A stretch of DNA of 64,000 bases. Source: Pseudomonas viridiflava. GTDB lineage: Bacteria > Pseudomonadota > Gammaproteobacteria > Pseudomonadales > Pseudomonadaceae. Shown here one piece after another: positions 16,189 through 27,009 of this stretch (the first letter of the stretch is position 1; every line of letters begins with the position of its first letter). The translations under genes and the position numbers were made by a program. The notes under the pieces are model-generated. The model did not search any database. It was given only the letters and a program-made list of their open reading frames with translations, and had not been told where the DNA came from. The stretch covers positions 124,001 through 188,000 of the forward strand of contig NZ_UTVH01000034.1 of the NCBI RefSeq assembly GCF_900585905.1. The letters run 5' to 3'.

Positions 16189-17910
16189 ATGCGCTTGCTA
16201 CTCGATCCGCGTCATGACATTGATGCCGCCTTGCTCTCCTATCGCCGTGTATTCTGGGCTCTTGCACTGTTCAGCGGGGTCATCAACCTGCTGGTTCTGG
16301 TGCCTTCGCTGTACATGATGCAGGTCTACGACCGCGTTCTCACCAGCCGTAACGAAACCACCCTGTTCATGCTGACCCTGATCGCTCTGGGGTTGTTCAT
16401 GTTCAGCGGTTTGATCGAGTGGGTGCGCGGTCAGGTGATGATCCGCATGAGCGCGGGGCTCGACGATGCCTTGGGCGAACGCGTTTTCGACGCCACCTTC
16501 GCCCGCAGCCTGCGTGAACACAACGCCAACCCTGCACAGGTGCTCAGTGATCTGGCCTCGCTGCGTCAGCTGATTACCGGTCAGGGCCTGATCGCTTTGC
16601 TCGATGCGCCGTGGCTGCCGATTTTTCTTGTCGTTGCGTTCATTTTTCACCCCTGGTTCGGTGTGCTCACCCTGGTTCTCGCGCTGGTGCTGATTGGCCT
16701 GGCGCTGTGGGGCGAGCTGGCGACCAAGGTGCACCTGGGCGAAGCCAATCGCCTGAGCGTGCACTCGGCCACCTACGTCAACAGCACGCTGCAGAACGCC
16801 GAGGTCATCCAGGCACTGGGCATGCTGGGGCCATTGCGTCAGCGCTGGAGCCTGTGGCAACAGCGGATCATCGCCGCTCAGGCGCGAGCCAGCGATCACA
16901 GTGCGCGAATCACTTCGGCGACGCGCTTCGTGCGGATTTCCGGGCAATCACTGGCACTGGGTCTGGGCGCCTTGCTGGTGCTCGAAGGGCAACTGTCGGC
17001 GGGCATGATGATTGCCATGTCACTGTTGCTGGGCCGCGCGCTGGCGCCGGTGGAGATCGCTATCGGTTCGTGGAAACAATTCACCTCGGGCCGCCTGAGT
17101 TACCAGCGTCTGAGCCAACTGCTGGAAAAACATCCGCGCGAACGTGCGCGCATGCCCTTGCCTGCGCCGACCGGCGCCATCCGCCTTGAACAGCTTTATG
17201 CCGGGCCACCGGGTGCGCAGCAACCGACCTTGCGCGCCATCAATATCGCCCTGAACAAAGGTGAAGTGCTGGCAGTGATCGGCGCCAGCGCCAGCGGCAA
17301 GTCGACCCTGGCTCGCGCGCTGGTAGGGGTGTGGCCCGCCATGGGCGGTTCGGTGCGCCTGGACAGCGCCGAGATCAGCCAGTGGAGCCATGACGCCCTG
17401 GGCCCGCACCTGGGTTATCTGCCCCAGGACATCGAGCTGTTCGATGGCACGGTGGCTGACAACATCGCCCGCTTCGGCGAGCAGAATGCCGACAAGATCA
17501 TCGAGGCCAGCCGCCATGCCGGCATCCACGAGATGATTCTGCGGTTTCCCAAAGGCTACGACACGCCGCTGGGGCCTGGCGGGCTGGGTCTGTCCGGCGG
17601 CCAGAAGCAACGCCTGGGCCTGGCGCGGGCGTTGTATGGCAACCCGGCGCTGATCGTGCTCGATGAGCCCAACTCCAATCTCGACGAGGCGGGCGAGTTG
17701 GCCCTGATCCAGGCGGTCAAGGCCCTCAAGGCGGCGGGCAGCACAGTGATACTGATCACTCACCGGCCGAGCATTCTCGCGGTGGTCGATCACATTCTGT
17801 TGCTCAAGGACGGAACGCAACAGGCATTCGGCCCGCGTGACCGGGTACTCAAAGCACTGATGCCAGCGGAAAAACCGGCTGCGGTCGCGGCGGAGACAAA
17901 AAATGCGTGA
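16189..17910 (+). CDS. Type I secretion ABC transporter (permease/ATPase, AprD/PrtD/EexD-like)
   Basis: A 573-aa protein from ATG 16189 (an upstream TTG adds three residues). Residues 20-310 are a six-helix export permease without the C39 peptidase or C39-like domain (WALALFSGVINLLVLVPSLY, YMMQVYDRVLTSRNE). The nucleotide-binding domain starts at about 330: Walker A GASASGKST (about 365-373), Q-loop YLPQDIELFDG, signature LSGGQKQRLGLARAL, Walker B LIVLDEPNSNLDE, and the switch His in ILITHRP. This is the PrtD/AprD class that exports RTX proteins in one step from the cytoplasm. First gene of a three-gene operon. With no protease or lipase nearby, the R-module proteins at 21-46 kb are the obvious clients, as EexD is for AlgE enzymes in Azotobacter. 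Confidence 0.95.
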   Translation: MRLLLDPRHDIDAALLSYRRVFWALALFSGVINLLVLVPSLYMMQVYDRVLTSRNETTLFMLTLIALGLFMFSGLIEWVRGQVMIRMSAGLDDALGERVFDATFARSLREHNANPAQVLSDLASLRQLITGQGLIALLDAPWLPIFLVVAFIFHPWFGVLTLVLALVLIGLALWGELATKVHLGEANRLSVHSATYVNSTLQNAEVIQALGMLGPLRQRWSLWQQRIIAAQARASDHSARITSATRFVRISGQSLALGLGALLVLEGQLSAGMMIAMSLLLGRALAPVEIAIGSWKQFTSGRLSYQRLSQLLEKHPRERARMPLPAPTGAIRLEQLYAGPPGAQQPTLRAINIALNKGEVLAVIGASASGKSTLARALVGVWPAMGGSVRLDSAEISQWSHDALGPHLGYLPQDIELFDGTVADNIARFGEQNADKIIEASRHAGIHEMILRFPKGYDTPLGPGGLGLSGGQKQRLGLARALYGNPALIVLDEPNSNLDEAGELALIQAVKALKAAGSTVILITHRPSILAVVDHILLLKDGTQQAFGPRDRVLKALMPAEKPAAVAAETKNA

Positions 17911-19276
17911 GATCAACCCTGGCACCCCCTCGGTGCGCGGCGAACAGGCCATGAGCCTGCGTAACGCCCAGGCCAATCCCAACGCAAGCACTGACGCCAG
18001 CGCTGCAGCGCGCTACGGCGTGATTTTTCTGTGCGTCGCGCTGGGCAGCTTTCTGCTCTGGGCGTGTCTCGCGCCGCTGGATCAAGGCGTGGTTGGCAGC
18101 GGCACCGTGGTGGTTGCCGGTGAGCGCAAAGCGGTGCAATCGGCAGTCGGTGGCGTGGTCGAAAAGCTGCTGGTCAACGACGGCGATCGCGTTACTCAGG
18201 GCCAGTTGCTGGTTCAGCTCAATACCCTGCAGGCGCAGTCGCAACTGGATGTCACCCTGGGCAAGCTGCTCAATGACCGCAGCATCGAAGCACGCCTGAT
18301 CGCCGAGCGTCTGGGCAAACCGGACATCGAATGGCCCGCCGAATTGCTGGAGCATGCCCAGGAGCCGCGAATCAAGGCGGCCATGGCGCTGCAAAGCCAG
18401 CTGTTTGTCACCCGTCGTGCCGAATTGGGCAGCCGCCTGAAAATCATCGAACACGAAATGGCCTCGCTGCAGCAGCAGTTGCAGGGTTACGAGGGCGTCA
18501 AGCGCAACTATGACGCGCAGATGCAGTTTCAACAGCAGGAGCTGGAAGGCTTGCGTGATCTGGCTCGGGAAGGCTACGTGCCGCGCAACAAACTGTTCGA
18601 AGCCGAGCGCAACGCTGCACAACTGGCCGGGCAGATCGCGTCAGGGGTTGGCGATGTCGGCAAGACGCGCCAGGCGATCAACGAAAGCCGTCTGAAGATG
18701 TTGCAGACTCAGCAGGAGTTTCGTCGCGATGCCGAGACTCAGCTCAGCGAAGTGGCTGCCGAGGCGTCGGGTTTTGCCGATCAGATTCGCGCCCTGCAAT
18801 TTGAAGTGCAAAACGGCGCCATCCGCGCGCCGGTGGCCGGGCAGGTCATGGACCTGAGTATTCATACCGTGGGCGGCGTGGCGCAAGCCGGGCAGAGTCT
18901 GATGCAGGTGGTGCCGCTGGATGCGCCCATGGCCATTACCGCGCGTTTCGAGCCATTGATGGCGAACAAATTGCGCCCTGGTTTGCCAGTGAATGTGCAC
19001 TTCACCGCCTTGCAACGGGTCGACACGCCAACTGTTACCGGCACGGTCAGCACGGTGTCGGCGGATCAGTTGATCGACGAGCAGACCAAGCGTCCCTATT
19101 TCTCGGCCAAGGTCGAGATCCCGGCTGAAACCGTGGTCTCGCTGCACAGCGCCGGGCTGCTGGTGCGCCCCGGCATGCTCGCGGATGTTACCGTCGTGAC
19201 CGGCGAACGCACGCTCATGAACTACCTGATGAAACCCTTGCGCGAACGCCTGCTCGCCGCGTTCAAAGAGGAATGA
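17903..19276 (+). CDS. HlyD-family periplasmic adaptor of the type I secretion system
   Basis: A 457-aa protein whose ATG (17903) overlaps the end of the ABC gene by 8 bp, which implies translational coupling. A short cytoplasmic N-terminus is followed by one membrane helix (about 35-55; YGVIFLCVALGSFLLWACLA) and LDQGVVGSGTVVVAGERKAVQ, the first half of the lipoyl-like barrel. A long coiled-coil hairpin occupies about 110-300, closed by the second lipoyl half (NGAIRAPVAGQVMDLSIHTV) and the beta-barrel region. The C-terminal VRPGMLADVTVVTGERTLMNYLMKPL is the conserved HlyD ending. It bridges the transporter to the outer-membrane channel. A second Met at codon 17 is a possible alternative start. 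Confidence 0.95.
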   Translation: MREINPGTPSVRGEQAMSLRNAQANPNASTDASAAARYGVIFLCVALGSFLLWACLAPLDQGVVGSGTVVVAGERKAVQSAVGGVVEKLLVNDGDRVTQGQLLVQLNTLQAQSQLDVTLGKLLNDRSIEARLIAERLGKPDIEWPAELLEHAQEPRIKAAMALQSQLFVTRRAELGSRLKIIEHEMASLQQQLQGYEGVKRNYDAQMQFQQQELEGLRDLAREGYVPRNKLFEAERNAAQLAGQIASGVGDVGKTRQAINESRLKMLQTQQEFRRDAETQLSEVAAEASGFADQIRALQFEVQNGAIRAPVAGQVMDLSIHTVGGVAQAGQSLMQVVPLDAPMAITARFEPLMANKLRPGLPVNVHFTALQRVDTPTVTGTVSTVSADQLIDEQTKRPYFSAKVEIPAETVVSLHSAGLLVRPGMLADVTVVTGERTLMNYLMKPLRERLLAAFKEE

Positions 19277-20628
19277 GCATGACTCATCGTTATCGCGCCG
19301 GCAGCTGCCTGTTGCTGGCTCTGTGCGCCGGCTGGGTAGCGTTGCAACCTGTTGCGGCCGCTGCCGCCGGGCTAAGCCTGACCGCCGCCTACGACGCCTC
19401 GCGGATGAATGACCCGACGCTGAAATCAGCCGGTCACAGCTTTGATGCCTCGCAGCAGGAGGAAGCCATCGGCTTCGGCGGGCTGCTGCCGCAAGTGTCG
19501 CTGAGTTCGCGCTACGGTAGCGGCGGGCGTACTGATGGCGGCAGCGACAACGGCTACGTCAACAGCAACGATTACCAGGCCAATAACATGACCCTGGCCG
19601 CGCAGCAGCCGCTGTATGACAAGGGTCGCTGGGCGGCCTATCAGGAAGGCAAGGCGCGCGGTCGTTTGGGCGTGCAGCAGTTCGATGCAGCGAGCCAGAG
19701 TCTGTATGACCGCGTCGCCAAAGCGTATTTCGACGTGGCCAGGGCCGAGAACGAGATCAAGCTGATTGCTCAGCAGAAGACAGCGATCAACGGGCTGGTC
19801 GTGCAGAGCCAGAAGCTTTACCAGTCGGGGCAGGGCGCGGTCACGGATATAGACGAAGCTCAGGCGCGTCTTGACCTGGTGGTGGCGCAGGAAGCCGAAG
19901 CCCAGGCGCGGAGGATTGCGGCCATGCGTGCGTTATCCGGGCGCGCCAGCGTGCCGATTGACGATATCCAGCCGATGCGTGAAGAGCTGGCTGCCAGCAG
20001 TCCGATCCCCACGGAGCAGGATTTGCCTTACTGGACCGCCATCGCCCGCGACGCCAGCCCCGAGCTGGCGGCGCGTCTGGCCGCGATGAAAGTGGCCGAA
20101 GCCCAGGCAGACAGCCAGCGCGCCGGGCACTACCCGACGCTGTCGCTGACCACGCAGATGACCCGTCGCGAAACCCGGCAGTATCAGGACCTCGATCCGC
20201 GTCAGGACACTTACTACGTGGGCGTGCAGCTGGACATCCCGCTGTATCGCGGCGGCTCGGTGCGTGCTTCGGTGGCTAAGGCCGAGGCGCAGCTGGCGGG
20301 CGCGCAGTCCGATTACGACGTGCAGCGCCAGCAGTTGGCGGAAGACATCGAGACCGATTACCTGGGTGTGGTTGCAGGTTTTGCCAAGAGCAAGGCCATG
20401 CAGCGGGCGGTTGAGTCCAACCAGCGCGCATTGACCTCGACCGAAAAGGGTTTCCAGGGTGGCGTACGTTCCACCACGGATATCCTTGATGCCCAGCAAC
20501 GCGTCTTCCAGGCGCGCCGAGACCTGCTGACCAACAAACTCGACATGCTGCAAAGCTACGTCAGCCTCCACACCCACACCGGGTTGATGAGCCGGGCGGT
20601 ACTGGAGCAGGTGCAGAATCTGTTCTGA
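19273..20628 (+). CDS. TolC-family outer membrane protein of the type I secretion system
   Basis: A 451-aa protein whose ATG overlaps the previous stop (ATGA). A signal peptide (about 1-33: RYRAGSCLLLALCAGWVALQ followed by an Ala-rich cleavage region) precedes LSLTAAYDASRMNDPTLKSA, the start of a TolC/AprF-type structural repeat. The second repeat begins about 255 (SPELAARLAAMKVAEAQADS). Conserved LPQVSLSS, YDRVAKAYFDVARAENEI, and late GVRSTTDILDAQQRVFQARR segments are typical of the family. As a trimer it forms the outer-membrane channel-tunnel. With the two upstream genes it makes a complete exporter. Confidence 0.95.
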   Translation: MSMTHRYRAGSCLLLALCAGWVALQPVAAAAAGLSLTAAYDASRMNDPTLKSAGHSFDASQQEEAIGFGGLLPQVSLSSRYGSGGRTDGGSDNGYVNSNDYQANNMTLAAQQPLYDKGRWAAYQEGKARGRLGVQQFDAASQSLYDRVAKAYFDVARAENEIKLIAQQKTAINGLVVQSQKLYQSGQGAVTDIDEAQARLDLVVAQEAEAQARRIAAMRALSGRASVPIDDIQPMREELAASSPIPTEQDLPYWTAIARDASPELAARLAAMKVAEAQADSQRAGHYPTLSLTTQMTRRETRQYQDLDPRQDTYYVGVQLDIPLYRGGSVRASVAKAEAQLAGAQSDYDVQRQQLAEDIETDYLGVVAGFAKSKAMQRAVESNQRALTSTEKGFQGGVRSTTDILDAQQRVFQARRDLLTNKLDMLQSYVSLHTHTGLMSRAVLEQVQNLF

Positions 20629-20792
20629 CTTGCCGACAGGCCCCGCTTCCCAGGGGTTCCTTCGCTCTGGCGTTGTGGCGGGGCGACGCCCCGCCACAAT
20701 GCCTGCACTCAGCCTCTCGACGCGCGTTTCGTGATGTTCATGAGATCGCAGCGTTGCACTTGAAACGACAAATCCCTGAGGCGAATGAAAAC

Positions 20793-20880
20793 TTGTAGGA
20801 GCCCGGGGTGGCGTGCCACCGAGCACCGCTATCGCGGCCTTGCAGTGCTCGGTGGCACGCCACCCCGGTCGCTCCTGCAA
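20793..20880. repeat. REP-type hairpin with perfect 24-bp stem
   Basis: 20803-20826 is perfectly complementary to 20845-20868 (24 bp, 18-nt loop), extended by the outer TTGTAGGAGC / GCTCCTGCAA arms. It lies between the convergent tolC-like and psmE-like genes and probably stops both transcripts or stabilises their 3' ends. The rest of the gap 20629-20982 shows no gene. Confidence 0.8.
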
Positions 20881-20936
20881 TTGGAAGCAACGATGGTGGT
20901 CTTGAGACACTGAAGGTCTATCGAGATGATGGGCAA

Positions 20937-20964
20937 TGCAGCGCCCTGGGTTCAGGGCGCTGCA
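20937..20964 (-). terminator. Hairpin downstream of the psmE-like gene
   Basis: TGCAGCGCCCTG / CAGGGCGCTGCA, perfect 12-bp arms with a 4-nt loop, 19 bp past the stop codon of the leftward gene. No clear U-tract follows, so it may be a processing or stability hairpin instead of an intrinsic terminator. Confidence 0.55.
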
Positions 20965-20982
20965 TGCGGTTCAGGCGGGGTG

Positions 20983-23900
20983 TCAGGCGGTGAAGTCGCT
21001 GGCGTGCAGTTCCTTCACGCCGACCAGTTCGATTTCAAAGGCTGCAGTGGCATCGGCGTTGAGGCTGCCGTACAGAATGCCATCGGCGAAGCGCATCTGG
21101 CCAGTTGCGTCGGTGGTGTCGAAGGCATTGCTGCCAATGAACTTGAACGCATCCATCGCGCCGGTCAACGGGTTGGCATCCAGGCCGGTGAAGTCCAACT
21201 GGTCACCTTCAGCGGTCTTGAAGCCACTGATGACATCACGCAGTGCGCCAGTACCCATGTCCGCCAGTGAACCGAACACATAGGTGTCAGCCCCGGTGCC
21301 GCCGGTCAGGTGGTCGGCACCTGTGCCGCCGATGAGACGGTCGTTGCCCGCCCCACCCAACAGGGTGTCATTGCCCGCGCCGCCGTTGAGCACGTTGGCA
21401 CCGCTGTTACCGGTGAGAACGTCGTCAAACGCGCTCCCCGTCAGGTTTTCAACGTTCTTGATTGAGTCGAGACCCGAGCCGATGGTGTTCTGCTGCGCCG
21501 AAGTGGAGAGGGTGGCGGTGATCCCAGCCAGTGCACGCTCGAAGGAAACCGTGTCGTTGCCGTCACGGCCATCCATCAGGTTGTCGCCGACGCCTGCGTA
21601 GATGACGTTGTCCAGCGAGTTGCCGACGCCGTTGACGACACCTGGGCCGTCCAGATAGAGATTTTCTACCCGGCTGGCCAAGGTGTAGGTCGCCAGCGTG
21701 CTGTGCACGCTGTCGATGCCGCCGATCACCTGGTCGTTGTTGGTCTCGATCACGCTGTCGCCAACGTTGTCGACGTAGTAGGTGTCGTCGCCATTGCCGC
21801 CGCTCATGCTGTCAGCGCCTGCGCCGCCATCGATCACGTTGTCAGCACCGTTGCCGGTGATGAAGTTGCGCAGGTCGTTACCGGTGCCGTTGATGGAAGA
21901 CGGGCCGGTCAGGACCAGATTTTCCAGATTGGCACCCAGTGTCCAGCTGACCGACGATTGCACGGTGTCGATCTGGGCAGGCGAATCGTTGGTTTCAATC
22001 ACGCTGTCGAACGCGTTGTCGACCACATAGACGTCGTTGCCGTCGCCACCCATCATGATGTCGGCGCCAAGGTCGCCGTTGAGAATGTCATTGCCCGTAC
22101 TGCCCACCAGCGTGTCTTCCTGATCGGTACCGAAGATCATGCCGCCTTCGTTCTGCGCGCCGTCAAAAATGTCTTGCACGCTGTTGTTGTCAGCAGTATT
22201 GCCCTTGAAGCCCAGGTCACCGGCGATGTAATCGGCCAGACGCTGACCGACGATTTCCGCCGACTCTTCATGCAGGTGCCAGACGTCGTCCGGGTACACC
22301 AGCGGATCAACTTCGTGACGCAGGGGCAGGTCGGTGTAGTCGACTGCCATCTTGACGTCAGCGCGTTCAGCGGCAATGGCCTCTTGCGTGGCGCGCACAT
22401 AGCCAACGCCTTCCACAATGCCGTCGATTTTCTCTTGCGAATAACCACGGGCACGCGCGGCTTCAACGTTGTAATGACCGGTTTCCATCATGTAGACGTC
22501 AAAGTCGCCCAACTGCGCATGCAGATAGTCGAACACGGCCAGTGTTGCGGTTTTGTATTGCGCTGCAGCCGCCTCCTTGTCAGTGGAGCGGGCGATTTCC
22601 TGAGCGGCTTCTTCGCCCTGACCCCAGATGATGCCCATCTTCACGTTGTCGATGGCTCTGAGTTCGGTCAGTTGGTCACGCAACAGTGCAACAGCACGCA
22701 ATAAGGCCGGGCCTGGTTCGTTGGTGTCGGTCAACCACCAGCACAGCTTGAGTTCTTCTGCGCCGAGGGTCGAAACACCGTTGACCGTGCTGCCGCCTAC
22801 GGCGATGTCGATACCGTTGCCGTCAGCGTCGTTGAACTGGCTGCGCACGTCATAGCTGGTATACGCGCTCAGATCCTTGACCAGGGCGGAGGTGCCGGAC
22901 TCGTTGTCATCTTCAGTCATGCGCAGCAAACGGGCGTTGGACTGGCCGAGGGTCGGCAGGTACAGAATGTCCTGCTGGGCACGCTCGCCGAAGACGAAAT
23001 CGTCAGCGGTCAGGGTGTTGAGGTAGTTGCCGCTCAGGGCGATCTCGAAGCGGTGACCTTCTGCGTCAGCCTGGCTCGACTTGATATAAGTCTTGTCGCC
23101 CGCAGCGTTGAGGCTCAGGTACAGGGTGTTGTTGCTGCCATCACCCAGGCCGAGGAAGCCCAGACCCGAGACATCAATCTTGTCCACGCCCACGGTGAAG
23201 TCATACACCGTGTCAGTGGCCGTGACGCCGCCTGGGTTGTAGTCGCGGTAGCTGTCGGACACGTTGGTGTAACGGAAGGTGTCAGCACCCGGGCCGCTGT
23301 ACAACGAGTCACGACCTGCGCCGCCATCGATGATGTCGGTGCCGGACCCTGCATAAATGGTGTCGTTGCCGCCCAGACCCAGAATCAGGTCGGCGCCATC
23401 GGTGCCAGTCAGGGTTTCGCCATTACCGGTACCTACCACGGTGTTACCCGGGGCGTCGGCCACGGTCAGCGCGAAGCTGTCGCTGACCGATGCGCCTGAC
23501 GGGTCGGTGGCCTTGATCAGCACATCGTAGTTGCCTGACGCCAGGCTGTTGGGCGTGCCGCTGAAGGTCATGGTCGCCGGGTCGAAACTCAGCCATGACG
23601 GCAACGGGCTGCCGTCAGACAGCGTCGCGGTGTAGGCCAGCAGGTCATTGTTGCCATCGGCAAAGCTGTCGCTGGTAACGGTGTAAGAGAACGCCGTGCG
23701 CTCGGTGGCATTCTGATCCAGCAACGGAATCACCACCACTGGCGCAACGTTGGCCGGTGGGGTCTGGTCAGCGAAGACGAAATGGCTGCTGTTGAGGGTG
23801 CCCACCAGGTTGCCTGCCAGCACCACTTCAAAGCGGTTGCCGTCGGCATCGACGGTGTTGTCCTTGACGTAAGTGCGGTTGTTCGACGCGTTGTAGGTCA

Positions 23901-26598
23901 CCTGCAACGTACCGTTAAAGCCGTTGCCGAGACCGGTGTAACCCAGCGTGCCGAGGTCGATCTTGTCGGCGTTGACGTCGAAGTCCTGAATCAGGTCGCT
24001 GCTGCTGGTGGTCGCGGTGCGATAGCTGTCCATCTTCGAGGTGAAGCGGAACACGTCTGCACCGTCGCCGCCGGTGAGCTTGTCCGAACCGGCACCGCCG
24101 ATCAGGACATCGTTGCCCGCGCCACCGTTGATGGTGTCGTTGCCGGCGCCGCCGAACAGTTGTTCATCGCCAGCGGTGCCGGTCAGGATGTCACTGTTGG
24201 GCGTGCCATTGATGATCGATGGAGCGCCGGGTACGTCCTGCACCGCCAGGGTGAACACGTCGTTGACCGTGGCTTTGCTGCCATCAGTGGCGGTGATCTG
24301 CACGGCGTAGTTGCCCGATGCAGAGTTGCCAGGCGTGCCGCTGAAGGTGCGGGTGGCCGCGTCGAAGGTCAGCCAGCTTGGCAGCGGACTGCCGTCGGCC
24401 AGGGTGGCGCTGTAGCTCAGCGTGTCGTTGTCCGGATCGGTGAACGCGGTGGCGGGCACGACATAGCTGAATGCCGTGTTCTCGGTCGCGGTCTGGTCCA
24501 GCAGCGGCGTGGCCACGATAGGTGCATGGTTGACCGTAGTTGGCGTGGCGAACACGAAGTTGGCGTTGGTCAGGGTGTTGATCAGGTTGCCGTTGAGCGC
24601 CACTTCAAAGCGGTTGCCGTTGGCGTCCTCGGTCAGGGACTTGATGTAGGTCTTGTCGCCCGTCTCGTTCAGGACCAGATACACGCTGCCGTTCTTGCCG
24701 TCAGCCAGACCGGTGATGCCCAGTGCCGACAGGTCAATCTTGTCTGCAGTGACGTCGAAGTCGGTGATCAGGTCGCCCAGGTTGGCGCCGCCAGCGTTGT
24801 AGTTGCGATAGCTGTCCAGCACGTTGGAGAACACAAACGTGTCGGCACCAGCGCCACCGCTCAGGGTGTCCATGCCCGCGCCGCCATCGAGACGATCATC
24901 GCCTGCAGCGCCAGACAGGCTGTCATTGCCAGCCAGACCCAGCAGCGTATCGGCGGCTGCCGTGCCCTGCAGGGAATCACTGCCAGCCGTGCCGGTCAGC
25001 ACGCTCTTGAAGATGAAGTTGTCGGCGGTCAGGGTGTTCACCAGATTGCCTGACAGGATCAGTTCGAAGCGATTGCCGTCGGCATCGGCATCGTAATCCT
25101 TGATGTAGGTGCGGTCGTTGCTGGCGCTGTAACTGACCTGCAAGGTGCCGCCACGGCCATTGCCCAGACCACTGAAGCCCAGACCCGTGAGGTCGATCTT
25201 GTCCTGAGTCACGTCAAAGTCGGTGATGGTGTCATCGAAATTGGTCACCGCATTGCGATAGCTGTCCGACTGGCTGGAGAAACGGAATACATCCGCGCCT
25301 TCGCCACCGGTCAGTCGGTCGATGCCAGCGCCGCCGACCAGGATGTCGTTGCCTGCGCCTGCGGTAATGATGTCGTTGCCTGCCGCACCGTAGAAGATCT
25401 CGTCGACGCCGCTGCCGATCAGTGTGTCGTTGCCGTCGGTGCCCTGCACGACCACCACGGGCACGGTGTCGCTGACAAAGCTGCCGTCACCATAAACCAG
25501 GGTGTCGCCCTTGGTGGTGTGGCTGATGTCATTGCCGATGATGGCGTTGCGGTCAGTGCCGTCTTCATTGCGCTCCGCCACACCGTAGGTCGATTTGTCG
25601 CTACCGGTGATGGTGTTGCCCTGAATGGTGTTGTCGCTGCCGTTGAAATACTTGCCGGATACCCCAGCGGTGTCGTCGTAGGACTGAATGATGATCTCCG
25701 GCACGCCGCTTTTCAGCGAGTTGTTGCTGATGGTGTTGTCGATGATGTCGACGTTGTTGCTGCCGTACAGGCGCACGCCGGTGTTGCCGTTGTCGTGGAT
25801 GTCGACACCGGTGACGGTGATGTCGCTGGACAGCTTGATCAGGATGCCTTCCGCACCGTTGCCATAGACCGCGCCGCCGCTGATGGTGACGTTGCTGGGC
25901 GAGGGGATGTTCTCACTGCCACGCTGTACTACGATGCCGGTGCTGCCGTTGCCGTACGAGACGTTATTGATCAGCGAAAAATCGTGGGTGCTGGTCACCA
26001 CGTTGAAACCGTGACGGTCATTGTTGTAGGCAATGTTGTTTTCGAACACGCTGTCGCTGAGGTAGTCGGCGACGAAGCCGTCCAGACCGTTGCCATGGGA
26101 CACGCTGTTCTTGATGACCATGTTGACGGTCTGTTCGTGCGGGTCGAAACCGTAGCCCGAGCAGTCCTTGATCTCGACGCCATCCAGCGTGACGTTGGAA
26201 TCGTAACCTTCCTTGCCCGGGATGAAACCGTTGAACCAGCCGTCGATCTTGCCGGTGGTGTTGTCGCGGTTGCCGTCGAGTGTCAGGTTGCTCAGCCCGA
26301 AGTCATGCGTTTCTTCGCCGTAAGCGGAACGCACGATACCGGTGATCTTGGTGTCCGAACCATCGGCCACTTTGATGTTGGAGACGCCCATGCCGTCGCC
26401 ATACATGTACACGTTGCTCTTGAGCATGAGGCAACCATCTGAAGGTTCCTCTCCGCCGCTCACGATGAAGGTGCCAGGCGGGACGTAAACCTGTCCACCG
26501 CCTGCTGCGGCTGCTGCGTCGATCGCACTTTGAATGGCGGCGGTGTCGTCCGTGACGCCATCTCCTTTGGCGCCAAAATTCAATACGTTAAAAATCAT
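20983..26598 (-). CDS. psmE: PsmE-like bifunctional mannuronan C-5-epimerase / alginate O-acetylhydrolase
   Basis: An 1871-aa modular RTX enzyme from ATG 26598 (CGGAG ribosome-binding site). Residues 1-385 are an epimerase A-module: right-handed beta-helix with [19 protein letters not shown] and every catalytic position known from AlgE4 at the same numbers (Lys117, Asp119, Tyr149, Asp152, His154, Asp178, Arg195). R-modules follow at about 388-535, 537-687, 797-945 and 1052-1205, each with GGxGxDxLxG repeats. Two cadherin/Ig-like (CADG) domains lie at about 690-790 and 950-1048. Residues 1210-1465 form an SGNH acetylesterase domain ([20 protein letters not shown]). A C-terminal RTX block (1485-1871) follows. 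P. syringae PsmE is known to join the same two activities in, as I recall, 1610 aa, so this copy looks longer. No N-terminal signal: export by the convergent type I system is expected. Confidence 0.93.
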   Translation of the reverse strand: MIFNVLNFGAKGDGVTDDTAAIQSAIDAAAAAGGGQVYVPPGTFIVSGGEEPSDGCLMLKSNVYMYGDGMGVSNIKVADGSDTKITGIVRSAYGEETHDFGLSNLTLDGNRDNTTGKIDGWFNGFIPGKEGYDSNVTLDGVEIKDCSGYGFDPHEQTVNMVIKNSVSHGNGLDGFVADYLSDSVFENNIAYNNDRHGFNVVTSTHDFSLINNVSYGNGSTGIVVQRGSENIPSPSNVTISGGAVYGNGAEGILIKLSSDITVTGVDIHDNGNTGVRLYGSNNVDIIDNTISNNSLKSGVPEIIIQSYDDTAGVSGKYFNGSDNTIQGNTITGSDKSTYGVAERNEDGTDRNAIIGNDISHTTKGDTLVYGDGSFVSDTVPVVVVQGTDGNDTLIGSGVDEIFYGAAGNDIITAGAGNDILVGGAGIDRLTGGEGADVFRFSSQSDSYRNAVTNFDDTITDFDVTQDKIDLTGLGFSGLGNGRGGTLQVSYSASNDRTYIKDYDADADGNRFELILSGNLVNTLTADNFIFKSVLTGTAGSDSLQGTAAADTLLGLAGNDSLSGAAGDDRLDGGAGMDTLSGGAGADTFVFSNVLDSYRNYNAGGANLGDLITDFDVTADKIDLSALGITGLADGKNGSVYLVLNETGDKTYIKSLTEDANGNRFEVALNGNLINTLTNANFVFATPTTVNHAPIVATPLLDQTATENTAFSYVVPATAFTDPDNDTLSYSATLADGSPLPSWLTFDAATRTFSGTPGNSASGNYAVQITATDGSKATVNDVFTLAVQDVPGAPSIINGTPNSDILTGTAGDEQLFGGAGNDTINGGAGNDVLIGGAGSDKLTGGDGADVFRFTSKMDSYRTATTSSSDLIQDFDVNADKIDLGTLGYTGLGNGFNGTLQVTYNASNNRTYVKDNTVDADGNRFEVVLAGNLVGTLNSSHFVFADQTPPANVAPVVVIPLLDQNATERTAFSYTVTSDSFADGNNDLLAYTATLSDGSPLPSWLSFDPATMTFSGTPNSLASGNYDVLIKATDPSGASVSDSFALTVADAPGNTVVGTGNGETLTGTDGADLILGLGGNDTIYAGSGTDIIDGGAGRDSLYSGPGADTFRYTNVSDSYRDYNPGGVTATDTVYDFTVGVDKIDVSGLGFLGLGDGSNNTLYLSLNAAGDKTYIKSSQADAEGHRFEIALSGNYLNTLTADDFVFGERAQQDILYLPTLGQSNARLLRMTEDDNESGTSALVKDLSAYTSYDVRSQFNDADGNGIDIAVGGSTVNGVSTLGAEELKLCWWLTDTNEPGPALLRAVALLRDQLTELRAIDNVKMGIIWGQGEEAAQEIARSTDKEAAAAQYKTATLAVFDYLHAQLGDFDVYMMETGHYNVEAARARGYSQEKIDGIVEGVGYVRATQEAIAAERADVKMAVDYTDLPLRHEVDPLVYPDDVWHLHEESAEIVGQRLADYIAGDLGFKGNTADNNSVQDIFDGAQNEGGMIFGTDQEDTLVGSTGNDILNGDLGADIMMGGDGNDVYVVDNAFDSVIETNDSPAQIDTVQSSVSWTLGANLENLVLTGPSSINGTGNDLRNFITGNGADNVIDGGAGADSMSGGNGDDTYYVDNVGDSVIETNNDQVIGGIDSVHSTLATYTLASRVENLYLDGPGVVNGVGNSLDNVIYAGVGDNLMDGRDGNDTVSFERALAGITATLSTSAQQNTIGSGLDSIKNVENLTGSAFDDVLTGNSGANVLNGGAGNDTLLGGAGNDRLIGGTGADHLTGGTGADTYVFGSLADMGTGALRDVISGFKTAEGDQLDFTGLDANPLTGAMDAFKFIGSNAFDTTDATGQMRFADGILYGSLNADATAAFEIELVGVKELHASDFTA

Positions 26599-26686
26599 GC
26601 ACTTATCTCCGGTATCAGGCTGAAACTACTGTGCGTGCCAAAAACCAAACGACGAGCACGTTGATATGACCTGCGGAAGCTGAAAA

Positions 26687-26715
26687 GTTGTAACCGTGCG
26701 TCGGGAAAGCGTCAA
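26687..26715 (-). promoter_or_regulatory. Candidate sigma-70 promoter of the psmE-like gene
   Basis: On the minus strand TTGACG (26715-26710), 17 bp, TACAAC (26692-26687), about 90 bp upstream of the start codon. The surrounding gap 26599-27009 is AT-rich and holds no other gene. Confidence 0.5.
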
Positions 26716-27009
26716 TTTTTTTGCTATATCTCATTGAATTTATCAAGAGCGCTCATGCTGAAAGACGTTTTATTGACGCCATTATCAGCGTTTGATTTTC
26801 AGGTCCGGACGGCTGTTGGCTGAAGGTGCATGTGGGCAACTGAAGTCACCATCACGGCGGGCCTTCAGGGCATGGGGTCGGTGACGGCAAGGGGTGGCAA
26901 TAACCGCTGCTTTGACTGCCCATCAGGTGTACGCTGGCCGTCTGTGTTTGCTTGTTCTGCAGGTATTTTCGACACTTAACTCATTGAACTTAATTGCGGG
27001 ACGTAGACC

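Noticed and set aside
21703-26442. Long plus-strand frames (333, 423 and 307 codons) opposite the psmE-like gene
   Set aside because: They mirror RTX and beta-helix repeats, carry no recognisable domain and lack ribosome-binding sites.
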